From assembly GCA_002701385.1 (NCBI GenBank), contig NZVD01000087.1, positions 1 to 64,000 on the forward strand: a stretch of 64,000 nt of DNA, given 5' to 3'. The notes beneath the pieces are model-generated. The model did not search any database and was not told the origin of the DNA. It worked only from the letters and a program-made list of their open reading frames with translations. This stretch comes from Rhodopirellula sp. (lineage in GTDB: Bacteria; Planctomycetota; Planctomycetia; Pirellulales; Pirellulaceae). The translations under genes were made by a program, and so were the position numbers. Shown here in pieces: positions 56,175-64,000 of this stretch. Within the stretch, counting starts at the first letter, position 1. Every line of letters begins with the position of its first letter.

Positions 56175-57473
56175 ATGCGTATTATTCGTTTTTGTTTTCT
56201 ATTGTTTCTATTTAGCTTTGTTGGATTACTATCGGCTCAGGCTGAGGATTGGCCTCAGTGGCGTGGGCCGACAAGCGATGGTGTTTGGCATGAACAGGGG
56301 ATCCTCACCAAATTTGACTCTCCAGAGATTCCGCTGAAATGGAAAGTTCCAGTTGGGTCGGGGTATAGTGCCCCAACGGTGGCGTCTGGGCGCGTTTACT
56401 TAACGGATCGTGTACTTGAGCCAGTACCCTCCGAACGAGTATTGTGTTTCGATGAGCAGACAGGAGAAACCATTTGGGAATTCTCATACGAATGTAATTA
56501 CGAAATCGGATACACGGCAGGTCCACGAGCGGCTGTTACTGTCCGAGACGGGAAAGCATATGCACTCGGAGCTATGGGGAACTTTCTTTGCTTTGACGCT
56601 AAAGCTGGCAATATCTTGTGGCAACACGATCTCAATGCAGAATATGACATTCAAATGCCCATTTGGGGAATTGCCGGGTCACCGTTAGTGGTCGAAGAAA
56701 CGGTAATTGTGCAGTTAGGGGGCAAGCAGGCAACAGTTGCTGGATTTGATATTGAGACAGGTAAAGCTCGCTGGACGGCTCTGAAAGATCGAGCATGCTA
56801 TGCCTCCCCGATCCTGATTAAGCAGGCAGATAAACAAGTCGTGGTGGTTTGGACGGGAGATTCAGTCGCGGGCCTCGCACCACAGACAGGTGAGGTTTAT
56901 TGGAGACATATTTGGCCACCGAGTCGGATGCCCATTGGCGTCGCAACGCCTGTGACGTCGGGGAATCAACTGTTCCTTACGAGTTTTTATGATGGCTGTT
57001 TGCTACTGGATCTTGCTCAGGATAAACCTGGTGTGAAGAAGGTTTGGCAGCGAACAGGTGAGGATGAACGTCATACTGATGGCATTCATTCGATCATCAG
57101 CACACCCATTGTGTTAGACAAGCACGTCTATGGCGTTGATAGTTATGGTGAGTTGCGTTGTCTGGACTTAAAGACAGGTGACCGAGTGTGGGAAGACCAG
57201 ACTGCCACTCCTCGAGCTCGCTGGAGTACGATTCACTTCGTGAAGAATGGTGAAAATATCTGGATGTTCAATGAACGAGGCGAGTTAGTGATTGGACGTC
57301 TTTCGCCAAAGGGCTTAACTGAAATTAGCCGAGCCAAATTGATTGACCCGACTGAAGATCAGTTGCGTCAACGGGGGGGAGTCTGCTGGAGTCATCCCGC
57401 CTATGCCAACAAACATGTATTTGCCCGTAGCGATAAGTATCTGGTCTGTGCCAGCCTCGCAGCCAAAAAATAA
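56175..57473 (+). CDS. Secreted PQQ-like beta-propeller protein
   Basis: A signal peptide (IIRFCFLLFLFSFVGLLSAQA, cut before EDWPQWRG) precedes a propeller of repeated blades with the PQQ-like motif: LKWKVPVGSGYSAPTVASGRVYLTD, VLCFDEQTGETIWEFSYE, GNFLCFDAKAGNILWQHDL, VAGFDIETGKARWTALK, LRCLDLKTGDRVWED. Propellers of this kind in planctomycetes often lack PQQ catalytic residues and act as binding scaffolds in the periplasm; nothing here shows a dehydrogenase site. It is 432 aa and stands alone between lpxD and rpsU. Confidence 0.85.
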   Translation: MRIIRFCFLLFLFSFVGLLSAQAEDWPQWRGPTSDGVWHEQGILTKFDSPEIPLKWKVPVGSGYSAPTVASGRVYLTDRVLEPVPSERVLCFDEQTGETIWEFSYECNYEIGYTAGPRAAVTVRDGKAYALGAMGNFLCFDAKAGNILWQHDLNAEYDIQMPIWGIAGSPLVVEETVIVQLGGKQATVAGFDIETGKARWTALKDRACYASPILIKQADKQVVVVWTGDSVAGLAPQTGEVYWRHIWPPSRMPIGVATPVTSGNQLFLTSFYDGCLLLDLAQDKPGVKKVWQRTGEDERHTDGIHSIISTPIVLDKHVYGVDSYGELRCLDLKTGDRVWEDQTATPRARWSTIHFVKNGENIWMFNERGELVIGRLSPKGLTEISRAKLIDPTEDQLRQRGGVCWSHPAYANKHVFARSDKYLVCASLAAKK

Positions 57474-57607
57474 CTCTTTCAAAATGAGTTAAATTGGGGG
57501 TGGTCAAGGTGTCGATTCTCGGTGTAGAATCCTAGTTTACGCAGGCGCAATTCCTGCACACTTTAACTAATACTCATTAATTATGCTGGAAGGTAGGCAC
57601 GAACACC

Positions 57608-57796
57608 GTGGTCAAAGTAATCGTTCGCGACAAAGAGACGATTCAGGAAGCTGTACGTCGTTTTGGTAAGTTGGTAATGCGAAGTGGTCTTAAGAAAGAG
57701 ATGCGTCGTCGTAAGTTCTACGAAAAACCAAGTGATATTAAACGACGAGCCCGACTACGTGCAGAACGCCGAGCTCAGAAATCTCGCCTCAGCTAA
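57608..57796 (+). CDS. rpsU: 30S ribosomal protein bS21
   Basis: Small basic ribosomal protein near the anti-Shine-Dalgarno end of 16S r[27 protein letters not shown], then [20 protein letters not shown] and an Arg/Ala-rich tail fit the family. It is 62 aa. The start is GTG at 57608 with GGAAGG about a dozen bases before it. A terminator follows after 30 bases, so it is a single-gene unit. Confidence 0.93.
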   Translation: MVKVIVRDKETIQEAVRRFGKLVMRSGLKKEMRRRKFYEKPSDIKRRARLRAERRAQKSRLS

Positions 57797-57823
57797 ACAC
57801 TAGCTAGTAGCATAAAAAAATAC

Positions 57824-57856
57824 AAAAGGCCGTTCCTTTTAGGACGGCCTTTTTTT
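57824..57856 (+). terminator. Terminator after rpsU
   Basis: AAAAGGCCGTTCCT (57824-57837) pairs with AGGACGGCCTTTT (57841-57853) with one bulged base, and the T run continues to 57856. It closes rpsU and, by its A tract, could also work against the convergent DUF368 gene. Confidence 0.9.
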
Positions 57857-57911
57857 ATGAACTTAGGTGAACCAGGATAGCGTCGCAATGCAGCTGAGAC
57901 GCATTTGGCAA

Positions 57912-58871
57912 CTATTTCTTTTTGTTCGTGAGTGCTGCAGCTTGACGAGTAAAAAAGAACATTGCAAGAGCAGCGACTAACGCAGTGCCGATCAATGCGA
58001 CAGTGGTCGTATTACTGGTTTCGTTTAATGGCTTGAGGCTGAATGCCTGATCAGTAAGAACCGGAAGTGCCCCTATCATGACTCCGGTGAGCAGGGCGAG
58101 TAATGGATTTCGGAAATGAGTTAAGAACCACTTCAAGACTCGGCTGAACAGGATTAGTCCGATTCCCGCTCCGAAGGCAAATATTGCTAAACGAAGGATT
58201 GCCTCCGTTTGCGTTTGTTCGTTGAAAATAGCCTTTGGGAGTCGTACGACGTGATCGTAAACCCCCAGAAGCATTAGTATCATGGAGCCGCTAATGCCGG
58301 GAAGGATCATGGCACAGATAGCGATACTTGCGCAAATGAATAAATAAAGTTTGTCAGGCTCGGAATCTGTGGGAGTCCCGTTGGGATCCTGTAGCTGATT
58401 CAGTAAAAGAGCTGTAACAAATCCGATTACGATAAATACGGCAACCTGTAGTTTGGACGCAGAGGAATTTGTTTTGATCGTCTCGATCACCAGATAGGCA
58501 GAAATCGCGATCATGCCAAAGAACGCTGCAAATGTAAACTGACGGCTTACGGGGGCATCGAGGAGCGTTGAGGCTAGAGCTGACATGCAAAGAATACCAG
58601 CTAGAATACCGGGGATCAGAGACAACAGGAAGTTGAGATTAATGTGTCGGCCGGCCTGAGTAAATTGACCTCGACGGATGGTGGTCAGAAGCCTGGTGTC
58701 AAATCGCGTGATGGTAGTAATCAGTTGATCATAGATTCCCATCACTAAGGCAATCGTACCACCCGAAACTCCGGGAACGACGTCAGCAACTCCCATAAAG
58801 ACTCCTTTACCTGCGTTCACAAGAAAGTCGACGGGTTTTTTGATTTTTACGGAATGGCCGTCTTTTGACAC
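57912..58871 (-). CDS. DUF368 polyprenyl-phosphate transporter-like membrane protein
   Basis: Integral membrane protein with about eight to nine hydrophobic spans. The signature GVADVVPGVSGGTIALVMGIYDQLI near the N-terminus and the repeated AMILPGISGSMILMLLGVYDHV later form the paired PGxSGG/S motifs of DUF368. Members of this family (PopT) were shown to recycle undecaprenyl phosphate across the membrane for cell-envelope synthesis. The repeated motif suggests two inverted halves. It is 319 aa, within the family range. The last residues are Lys-rich. The neighbours (rpsU, ispE) do not add evidence, though ispE feeds the isoprenoid pathway that makes the lipid. Confidence 0.85.
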   Translation of the reverse strand: MSKDGHSVKIKKPVDFLVNAGKGVFMGVADVVPGVSGGTIALVMGIYDQLITTITRFDTRLLTTIRRGQFTQAGRHINLNFLLSLIPGILAGILCMSALASTLLDAPVSRQFTFAAFFGMIAISAYLVIETIKTNSSASKLQVAVFIVIGFVTALLLNQLQDPNGTPTDSEPDKLYLFICASIAICAMILPGISGSMILMLLGVYDHVVRLPKAIFNEQTQTEAILRLAIFAFGAGIGLILFSRVLKWFLTHFRNPLLALLTGVMIGALPVLTDQAFSLKPLNETSNTTTVALIGTALVAALAMFFFTRQAAALTNKKK

Positions 58872-59012
58872 TTTAGCTCTCGATATTGAAAGTTTTCGGC
58901 AGAATTTTTTTCTGTTGTATTAGCGTTGTTAATAACCCTGTTTTTAGAGGGGTTTCTTTTATTTGTCCTTTGGAATCATCGGCATGAACGGGTGGGTTTA
59001 CGATATTTTTTT

Positions 59013-59040
59013 TTGACGCGATTACGGTGAGCGATACAAT
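59013..59040 (+). promoter_or_regulatory. Sigma70-like promoter upstream of the ncRNA/ispE region
   Basis: TTGACG (59013-59018) and TACAAT (59035-59040) lie 16 bases apart. Transcription would start near 59047, which matches the 5' foot of the structured region that follows. Confidence 0.6.
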
Positions 59041-59046
59041 TTTTAG

Positions 59047-59277
59047 TAGGTCAATTGTTGCGGTTGATCGGTGGTCTGACTTATTTTACGAGGAGGATCT
59101 CCGCTAAAGAGGACTAGATATCCCGAGCCGCTGACCGATGTAAGCGTAATTAAGAAGGTGGTTTTACCGCCGTTAGTATATTTGCTTACTTCCTTCAGCG
59201 TTGCTTATCACTCCTCTTTGTCGTCATCAGTTGACTACGCCTTGTCACGGAATCAGATCCAAGGTGTTGTTTTTTTA
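59047..59277 (+). ncRNA. Candidate structured RNA upstream of ispE
   Basis: No gene is visible, but the region folds. GTCAATTGTTG (59050-59060) can pair with CATCAGTTGAC (59225-59235) over 11 positions with one mismatch, closing about 165 bases. Inside are ATCGGT/ACCGAT, GTAAGC/GCTTAC, GGTGG-TTTTA-CCGCC, and AAAGAGGA/TCCTCTTT arms. A promoter precedes it, and a weak hairpin with seven T (near 59239-59276) follows, 19 bases before ispE. Length (about 190-230) and a long closing stem recall 6S RNA, but I cannot confirm the family; a regulatory 5' leader of ispE is the alternative. Confidence 0.45.
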
Positions 59278-59295
59278 ACGTAGAGATGACGCATC

Positions 59296-60228
59296 ATGTT
59301 TATTCGGCAGGATGGCCCCGAACTCGAGGTATTGGCTCCGGCCAAGATTAACCTCTTTTTGGAGGTCACTGGGAAACGCGACGACGGGTTTCACGACCTG
59401 GATATGTTGATGGTGCCTGTCGCTCTGTATGACACAGTGAAACTGATCCTGCAACAATCTCCTGAAATCTCGCTGACTTCTCGGTGGGCCTTCGGCTTAG
59501 AGTCACAACCGGCTCTTCCACCGGCACATGAAAATCTTGTGATGCAGGCGTTGGAGCTGTTTCAACAGCATTTGGAAGAAAAACACGGAAAGTCGTTTGG
59601 GCTATCAGTTGATCTGGTCAAGCGAATTCCTGCTGCTGCCGGTTTAGGTGGTGCTTCAAGTGATGCAGCCGCTGCCTTGGTCGGTGCAAATCGGCTCAAC
59701 GGTAACTTGCTGAGTTTAGAGGAGCTGACATTCATGGCAGCCCAGGTGGGCAGTGATGTGCCCTTCTTTCTCTATCAATCTCCGGCTCGTTGTCAGGGGC
59801 GTGGCGAAAAAGTGACTCCTGTTTCCAGTCCGCAGTCCCTGCCGGTGGTGTTGGTGAAGCCCACAGTCGGTTTGTCGACACCTTCCGTCTTTGGGAGAGT
59901 GGCTGAATTTGGATTTGAGGACCGTCAATCGATCGACGACATGCTTCAGGTATTTACCAGCGGAGATTTATCAGGTGTTGGTCGTGCCCTACATAACAGA
60001 CTACTCGAACCTGCACTGGCGGTCTTGCCGGAGTTGCAAGGAGTGGTGCATCTTCTTCAGGACTTTGATGTCGCTGGATTCCAAATGACTGGCAGTGGTA
60101 GCACTTTCTTTATGATTTGCCGCCATGCTAACCAAGCTAAAAACCTTGCTGCCAGGCTTCGCCAAATGAAGCTGGGAGCAGTTATAGATACATACACAAT
60201 TGGACAGCCTTTCGGTTGTGCAGCTTAG
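59296..60228 (+). CDS. ispE: 4-diphosphocytidyl-2-C-methyl-D-erythritol kinase
   Basis: GHMP kinase of the MEP pathway that phosphorylates CDP-ME at the 2-hydroxyl. The start VLAPAKINLFLEVTGKRDDGFHDLDMLMVPV is the substrate part, VDLVKRIPAAAGLGGASSDAAAALVG the ATP-binding glycine loop, and FQMTGSGSTFFMIC the third GHMP motif. It is 310 aa, normal. It follows the candidate structured RNA and precedes spoVG, the order (ispE ... spoVG) also seen in Firmicutes. Confidence 0.95.
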   Translation: MFIRQDGPELEVLAPAKINLFLEVTGKRDDGFHDLDMLMVPVALYDTVKLILQQSPEISLTSRWAFGLESQPALPPAHENLVMQALELFQQHLEEKHGKSFGLSVDLVKRIPAAAGLGGASSDAAAALVGANRLNGNLLSLEELTFMAAQVGSDVPFFLYQSPARCQGRGEKVTPVSSPQSLPVVLVKPTVGLSTPSVFGRVAEFGFEDRQSIDDMLQVFTSGDLSGVGRALHNRLLEPALAVLPELQGVVHLLQDFDVAGFQMTGSGSTFFMICRHANQAKNLAARLRQMKLGAVIDTYTIGQPFGCAA

Positions 60229-60342
60229 GACGACAATTTAGCAGATTGAAAAACTCTATCCGTAGGGTAGGGATGGACTGTTTTGCGGGTGTCGCGTCTA
60301 GGAGTGTTATTATCGTTGTGTTTGGCTTAGGGAGTAAGGGCC

Positions 60343-60867
60343 ATGGAAATTACAGAAGTTCGTGTCAAGCTTGTGGAAGATACAGATGATCGTCTACAGG
60401 CATTTTGCAGTATCACTTTTGACAACAGCTTTGTTGTTCGGGATCTGAAAGTCATTGAAGGGACTAATGGCCCTTTTGTTGCCATGCCGAGTCGTAAGAT
60501 GACAGCTCACTGTCCACGTTGTCACTCTAAGAATCACACCCGAGCATCCTACTGCAACCAGTGTGGTAGCAAACTTAAGCACCACGTGGCACGGGAAAAT
60601 CAGGATGGCCGATCCAAACTCTACGCAGACATTGCTCACCCGATCAATTCGGAATGTCGCGAGATGATTCAAAAGAACGTATTGGAAGAGTACAAAGCTG
60701 AATTGGAACGCTCTCGTGAACCCGGCTATTCCAGTCGCTACGACGAGGGTTTTTCGCCGGGAAATGCTAAGTCTGGCGGGCCTCATCTGGAAAACCGTCA
60801 TGAAAGTCAGGCAACGCCGGCGGGCGAAGACCAAAAGAACTTCGGGTCCGGGATTTTTGACAATTAG
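60343..60867 (+). CDS. spoVG: SpoVG-family protein with inserted zinc ribbon
   Basis: SpoVG proteins bind nucleic acids and influence division and gene expression. The two family blocks are intact: [52 protein letters not shown] (1-52, in order), and [29 protein letters not shown]. Between them, where the ordinary protein has only a few residues, a zinc ribbon is inserted (CPRC and CNQC, Cys57, 60, 71, 74). A disordered tail of about 50 residues follows. The total is 174 aa against about 90 in Bacillus. GGGAGTAAGG precedes ATG. It follows ispE by 114 bases, so co-transcription is likely. Confidence 0.88.
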   Translation: MEITEVRVKLVEDTDDRLQAFCSITFDNSFVVRDLKVIEGTNGPFVAMPSRKMTAHCPRCHSKNHTRASYCNQCGSKLKHHVARENQDGRSKLYADIAHPINSECREMIQKNVLEEYKAELERSREPGYSSRYDEGFSPGNAKSGGPHLENRHESQATPAGEDQKNFGSGIFDN

Positions 60868-60903
60868 TCATTTAATCATTTAGCCAGTTGATTGATCAGT
60901 TAC

Positions 60904-62106
60904 TTAATCGGATGCGCCGGCTACTGTTGGTAGTAATTCAGGAACAAACGATTCTACAATCAGTGAACCAAAGATCATGGTGAATGCTAGTATAGCCATG
61001 ATTCCGAGTCCCCCTACATACTTGCGACGCATAAAGGCCCAGATCATGTTGTAGCCAGGAATGGCACTGGCAAGGAACGCTTGCGTCTTGTCGTTGTCCT
61101 TGAAGGCCCATGTGGCAATCGAAATGTGGCAAATCACGTAGTATACAAGGCCGATATAAAATTCAATGGTGCAGTAAGAACCGAGCCCTTTGTACAAGGC
61201 GTAGTAGGCTTCGTCAGTGATCGGGCGTTGTTCTTTAGGCGTATCACCGGCATTGCCCAAAATGATTAAGTCGACTTGAGCTCGGGATACGTGGACGACT
61301 CCAGAGCTTGGTACCCATCCGCTTGGCCCGGAATTCGTCTGATCTGGCAACGGGTTGAATCGGAAGAATCCATTTTGTTCATCAAGCTTATAAACGAACG
61401 TGCCGGGCTTGGCTTTCTGCGTCATCGTACTGCCAGCAGAACTGTTAGCATCTTTTTTGGGTTTTGAAGGCGTCGCAGAAATTTCGGCTTCAGAAACTAA
61501 CAGGTAGAGATCGTCCTTTTTAGTAGGGTTGATTTCTGCGGCTTCTGCTAATTGTGTCACTCCATTTCCACGCATTGTGGCGATTTTGAGAGTTTCTCCG
61601 CTAAGCGAGAACCACGTTAGTGAAAACATGGCCAGTCCCAGTCCAAAAGAGATCACGTTAAAGAAAACAAACAGCCAAAACCAATAAGGTAGTCCTCCTT
61701 CTGCGTTAATCTCAAGCAGCTCTTTTTCCATCATCTGAGCTGCATGATCCAACTGCTCATTGCCGTAGGAGCGATGAGTGTAGGTGGCCGCACCAAACGC
61801 TTTCTTCTGTTTCTTTTCATCCCCACCCATAAGTGAGCCTGTTTCGACGTTATAGCCGCAGGCAATACAGATGATCCCACCAACGGGGATTTCTGCGTCC
61901 AGACAGTGAGGGCAGGGGATACCTCCAGATCCGGCTTTGATACCCAAACCTTCTAATGCTCCTCCCAATCCTGTATTGGCAGCAGCCGGCGCGGCGGCGG
62001 GGATTGTGAGTGGATTGCTACATTGCGGGCAATTGACTTGTTGACCGGCATAATGGTCGGGGGCATCTACCTGATAACCACATTGGCATGAGACCGGGAT
62101 CGGCAT
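60904..62106 (-). CDS. Zinc-ribbon membrane protein of unknown function
   Basis: Two zinc ribbons at the N-terminus (CQCGYQVDAPDHYAGQQVNCPQC, and CPHCLDAEIPVGGIICIACGY by its Cys pairs) lead to a membrane span (FWLFVFFNVISFGLGLAMFSL, about 140-160). A soluble region with an SH3/GYF-like look (GTFVYKLDEQNGFFRFNPLP...GWVPSSGVVHV) and two to three more hydrophobic stretches follow (YIGLVYYVICHISIATWAF, GLGIMAILAFTMIFGSLIV). It is 400 aa. The first ribbon is of the MJ0042 type often found at the front of planctomycete membrane proteins. No enzyme motif is visible. Convergent with spoVG. Confidence 0.65.
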   Translation of the reverse strand: MPIPVSCQCGYQVDAPDHYAGQQVNCPQCSNPLTIPAAAPAAANTGLGGALEGLGIKAGSGGIPCPHCLDAEIPVGGIICIACGYNVETGSLMGGDEKKQKKAFGAATYTHRSYGNEQLDHAAQMMEKELLEINAEGGLPYWFWLFVFFNVISFGLGLAMFSLTWFSLSGETLKIATMRGNGVTQLAEAAEINPTKKDDLYLLVSEAEISATPSKPKKDANSSAGSTMTQKAKPGTFVYKLDEQNGFFRFNPLPDQTNSGPSGWVPSSGVVHVSRAQVDLIILGNAGDTPKEQRPITDEAYYALYKGLGSYCTIEFYIGLVYYVICHISIATWAFKDNDKTQAFLASAIPGYNMIWAFMRRKYVGGLGIMAILAFTMIFGSLIVESFVPELLPTVAGASD

Positions 62107-62606
62107 GAAGTGACCTTTGCAATAAGCTGATTTGAGAACAAACGACTCAGAGAGTAAGGGGGCTCGATAAATACGCTCTATTAACTATACATTGTGCAAA
62201 ATGACAGTAAGAAATCAATCAGAAGAATGTAGGAGAGGGAGATGTTTTGAATAGAGTGGCCTGCAATCTTACCATTTTGGCAGGTTCGCTCAGCCAGTTT
62301 ACCTGATTCTGTCAATTTGGCAGAAAACTGAAAAGGAAGGAACGCTTAAAAATCTAAAAAACTAATACTCCCCCATAGATAAACGCTCTTTTTTGACTTA
62401 TCTTTAATCCTTTATGGCATGTCTTGGATGGCCATCTGTGTGTATTCACAGTTTTGGCACGGGACTTGCAAATGAGTAAACAATCCAATCGGTCGAGTAA
62501 CACTCTGATTTGATTGGAATTAACAAGAATAAGACTAACCAGCGAATCGTTAAAATGATTCGTGCTTGCCAGAAACAAGCATTGATTCCGGAGGTAAGGG
62601 ACACAG
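62107..62606 (+). promoter_or_regulatory. 500-base upstream region of groES-groEL
   Basis: No gene is seen. The CIRCE element (TTAGCACTC-N9-GAGTGCTAA) is absent. Instead a near-perfect palindrome CGAATCGTTAAAATGATTCG lies at 62543-62562, 45 bases before groES, followed by GCTTG-N7-CAAGC (62564-62580). These are candidates for heat-shock control. A short TTTGGCAG sequence occurs twice near 62275 and 62315. Confidence 0.45.
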
Positions 62607-62897
62607 ATGGCAAAATTGCAACCATTAGGTGACCGTATTGTTGTAAAGCGTGATGAATCCGAAGAGGTAACAGCTGGAGGGATCGTTCTGCCTGATTCAG
62701 CCAAAGATGCTCCTGCTAGGGGTACTGTTGTAAGCGTTGGAGACGGCATCATGACCAGCGATGGATCAAAGATTCCACTTCAGCTTAGTTCTGGCGACCG
62801 TATTATTTTCAGTAGCTATGCTGGCGAAGCGATCAGCGTTGACGACCAAGAGTTGTTGTTAATGCGTGAAGCCGACGTCCTGGCTGTCATCGAATAG
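62607..62897 (+). CDS. groES: Co-chaperonin GroES
   Basis: Heptameric lid of the GroEL folding chamber. LQPLGDRIVVKRDESEEVTAGGIVLPDSAKDAPARGTVVSVGDG is the canonical GroES start with the mobile-loop GGIVL, and the closing roof strand is SGDRIIFSSYAGEAISVDDQELLLMREADVLAVIE in pattern. It is 96 aa, normal. AAGGG lies six bases before ATG. It is followed after 81 bases by groEL, the usual groESL operon. The paralogue at 25007 is the divergent copy. Confidence 0.96.
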   Translation: MAKLQPLGDRIVVKRDESEEVTAGGIVLPDSAKDAPARGTVVSVGDGIMTSDGSKIPLQLSSGDRIIFSSYAGEAISVDDQELLLMREADVLAVIE

Positions 62898-62963
62898 AGT
62901 AAACCAATTCTGAGGCGTGGTTGCTTTGACGGCTTCTGCTCAGACTAGATAATAAACAACTAA

Positions 62964-64000
<1,037 letters not shown>

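Noticed and set aside
62107-62606. CIRCE/HrcA operator before groES
   Set aside because: No TTAGCACTC or GAGTGCTAA arms are present; only an unrelated palindrome is found.

Overview
The window reads as a continuous stretch of a planctomycete chromosome. The evidence is the combination of tetrahydromethanopterin (H4MPT)-linked C1 genes (formaldehyde-activating enzyme, methylene-H4MPT dehydrogenase, an ATP-grasp enzyme), very large secreted proteins, MJ0042-type zinc-ribbon membrane proteins, a Tat-exported Gfo/Idh/MocA oxidoreductase, a secreted PQQ-like propeller, and Gram-negative envelope genes (BamA-like proteins, LpxD, LpxI). Base composition is moderate and even. I see no insertion sequence, prophage, CRISPR array or other sign of recent transfer. 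Genus cannot be fixed from this alone.

Layout. 1-10.7 kb: an operon of two giant exported beta-rich, membrane-anchored proteins (1149 and 2377 aa); the larger looks like two copies of the smaller one's architecture fused. 10.9-12.4 kb: rimI and a PlsC-type acyltransferase. 12.4-15.3 kb: the C1 block (ATP-grasp, fae, methylene-H4MPT dehydrogenase). 15.4-19.8 kb: a zinc-ribbon tail-anchored protein, then an apparent split BamA (a five-POTRA protein followed by a lipoprotein beta-barrel). 20.0-27.3 kb, all on the minus strand: glmU(N-terminal half)-prs, a solitary groES paralogue, rplY-pth-rpsF-ssb-rplI and dnaB. 27.4-30.7 kb: argB-argD-argF. 30.8-38.4 kb (minus): a PilM-type ATPase fused to a PilN/O-like part, two Met/Gly-rich membrane proteins, then rph. 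39.1-43.4 kb: a GH38-like glycosidase, cmk and plsC. 43.4-48.7 kb (minus): an HTH protein, a small hypothetical, tRNA-Ser(UGA), a COG0523 GTPase, a DJ-1/PfpI protein and an exported oxidoreductase. 48.9-53.9 kb: ribokinase, dxr, rseP-like protease and a HAD hydrolase. 53.9-55.9 kb (minus): lpxD-lpxI. 56.2-64 kb: PQQ-like propeller, rpsU, DUF368 transporter, a probable structured RNA, ispE, spoVG with an inserted zinc ribbon, a zinc-ribbon membrane protein, and groES-groEL (groEL runs off the end).

How it fits together: the set is mainly core housekeeping (translation, replication, arginine, isoprenoid precursors, lipid A and outer-membrane assembly, chaperonin) interleaved with planctomycete-type accessory envelope genes. 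The ispE/spoVG and glmU/prs/ctc/pth groups are the two halves of a cluster that is contiguous in Bacillus, here about 32 kb apart. The items most worth following up are the split BamA, the SpoVG-zinc-ribbon protein, the giant-protein operon, the PilM operon with Met/Gly-rich proteins, and the structured RNA upstream of ispE.
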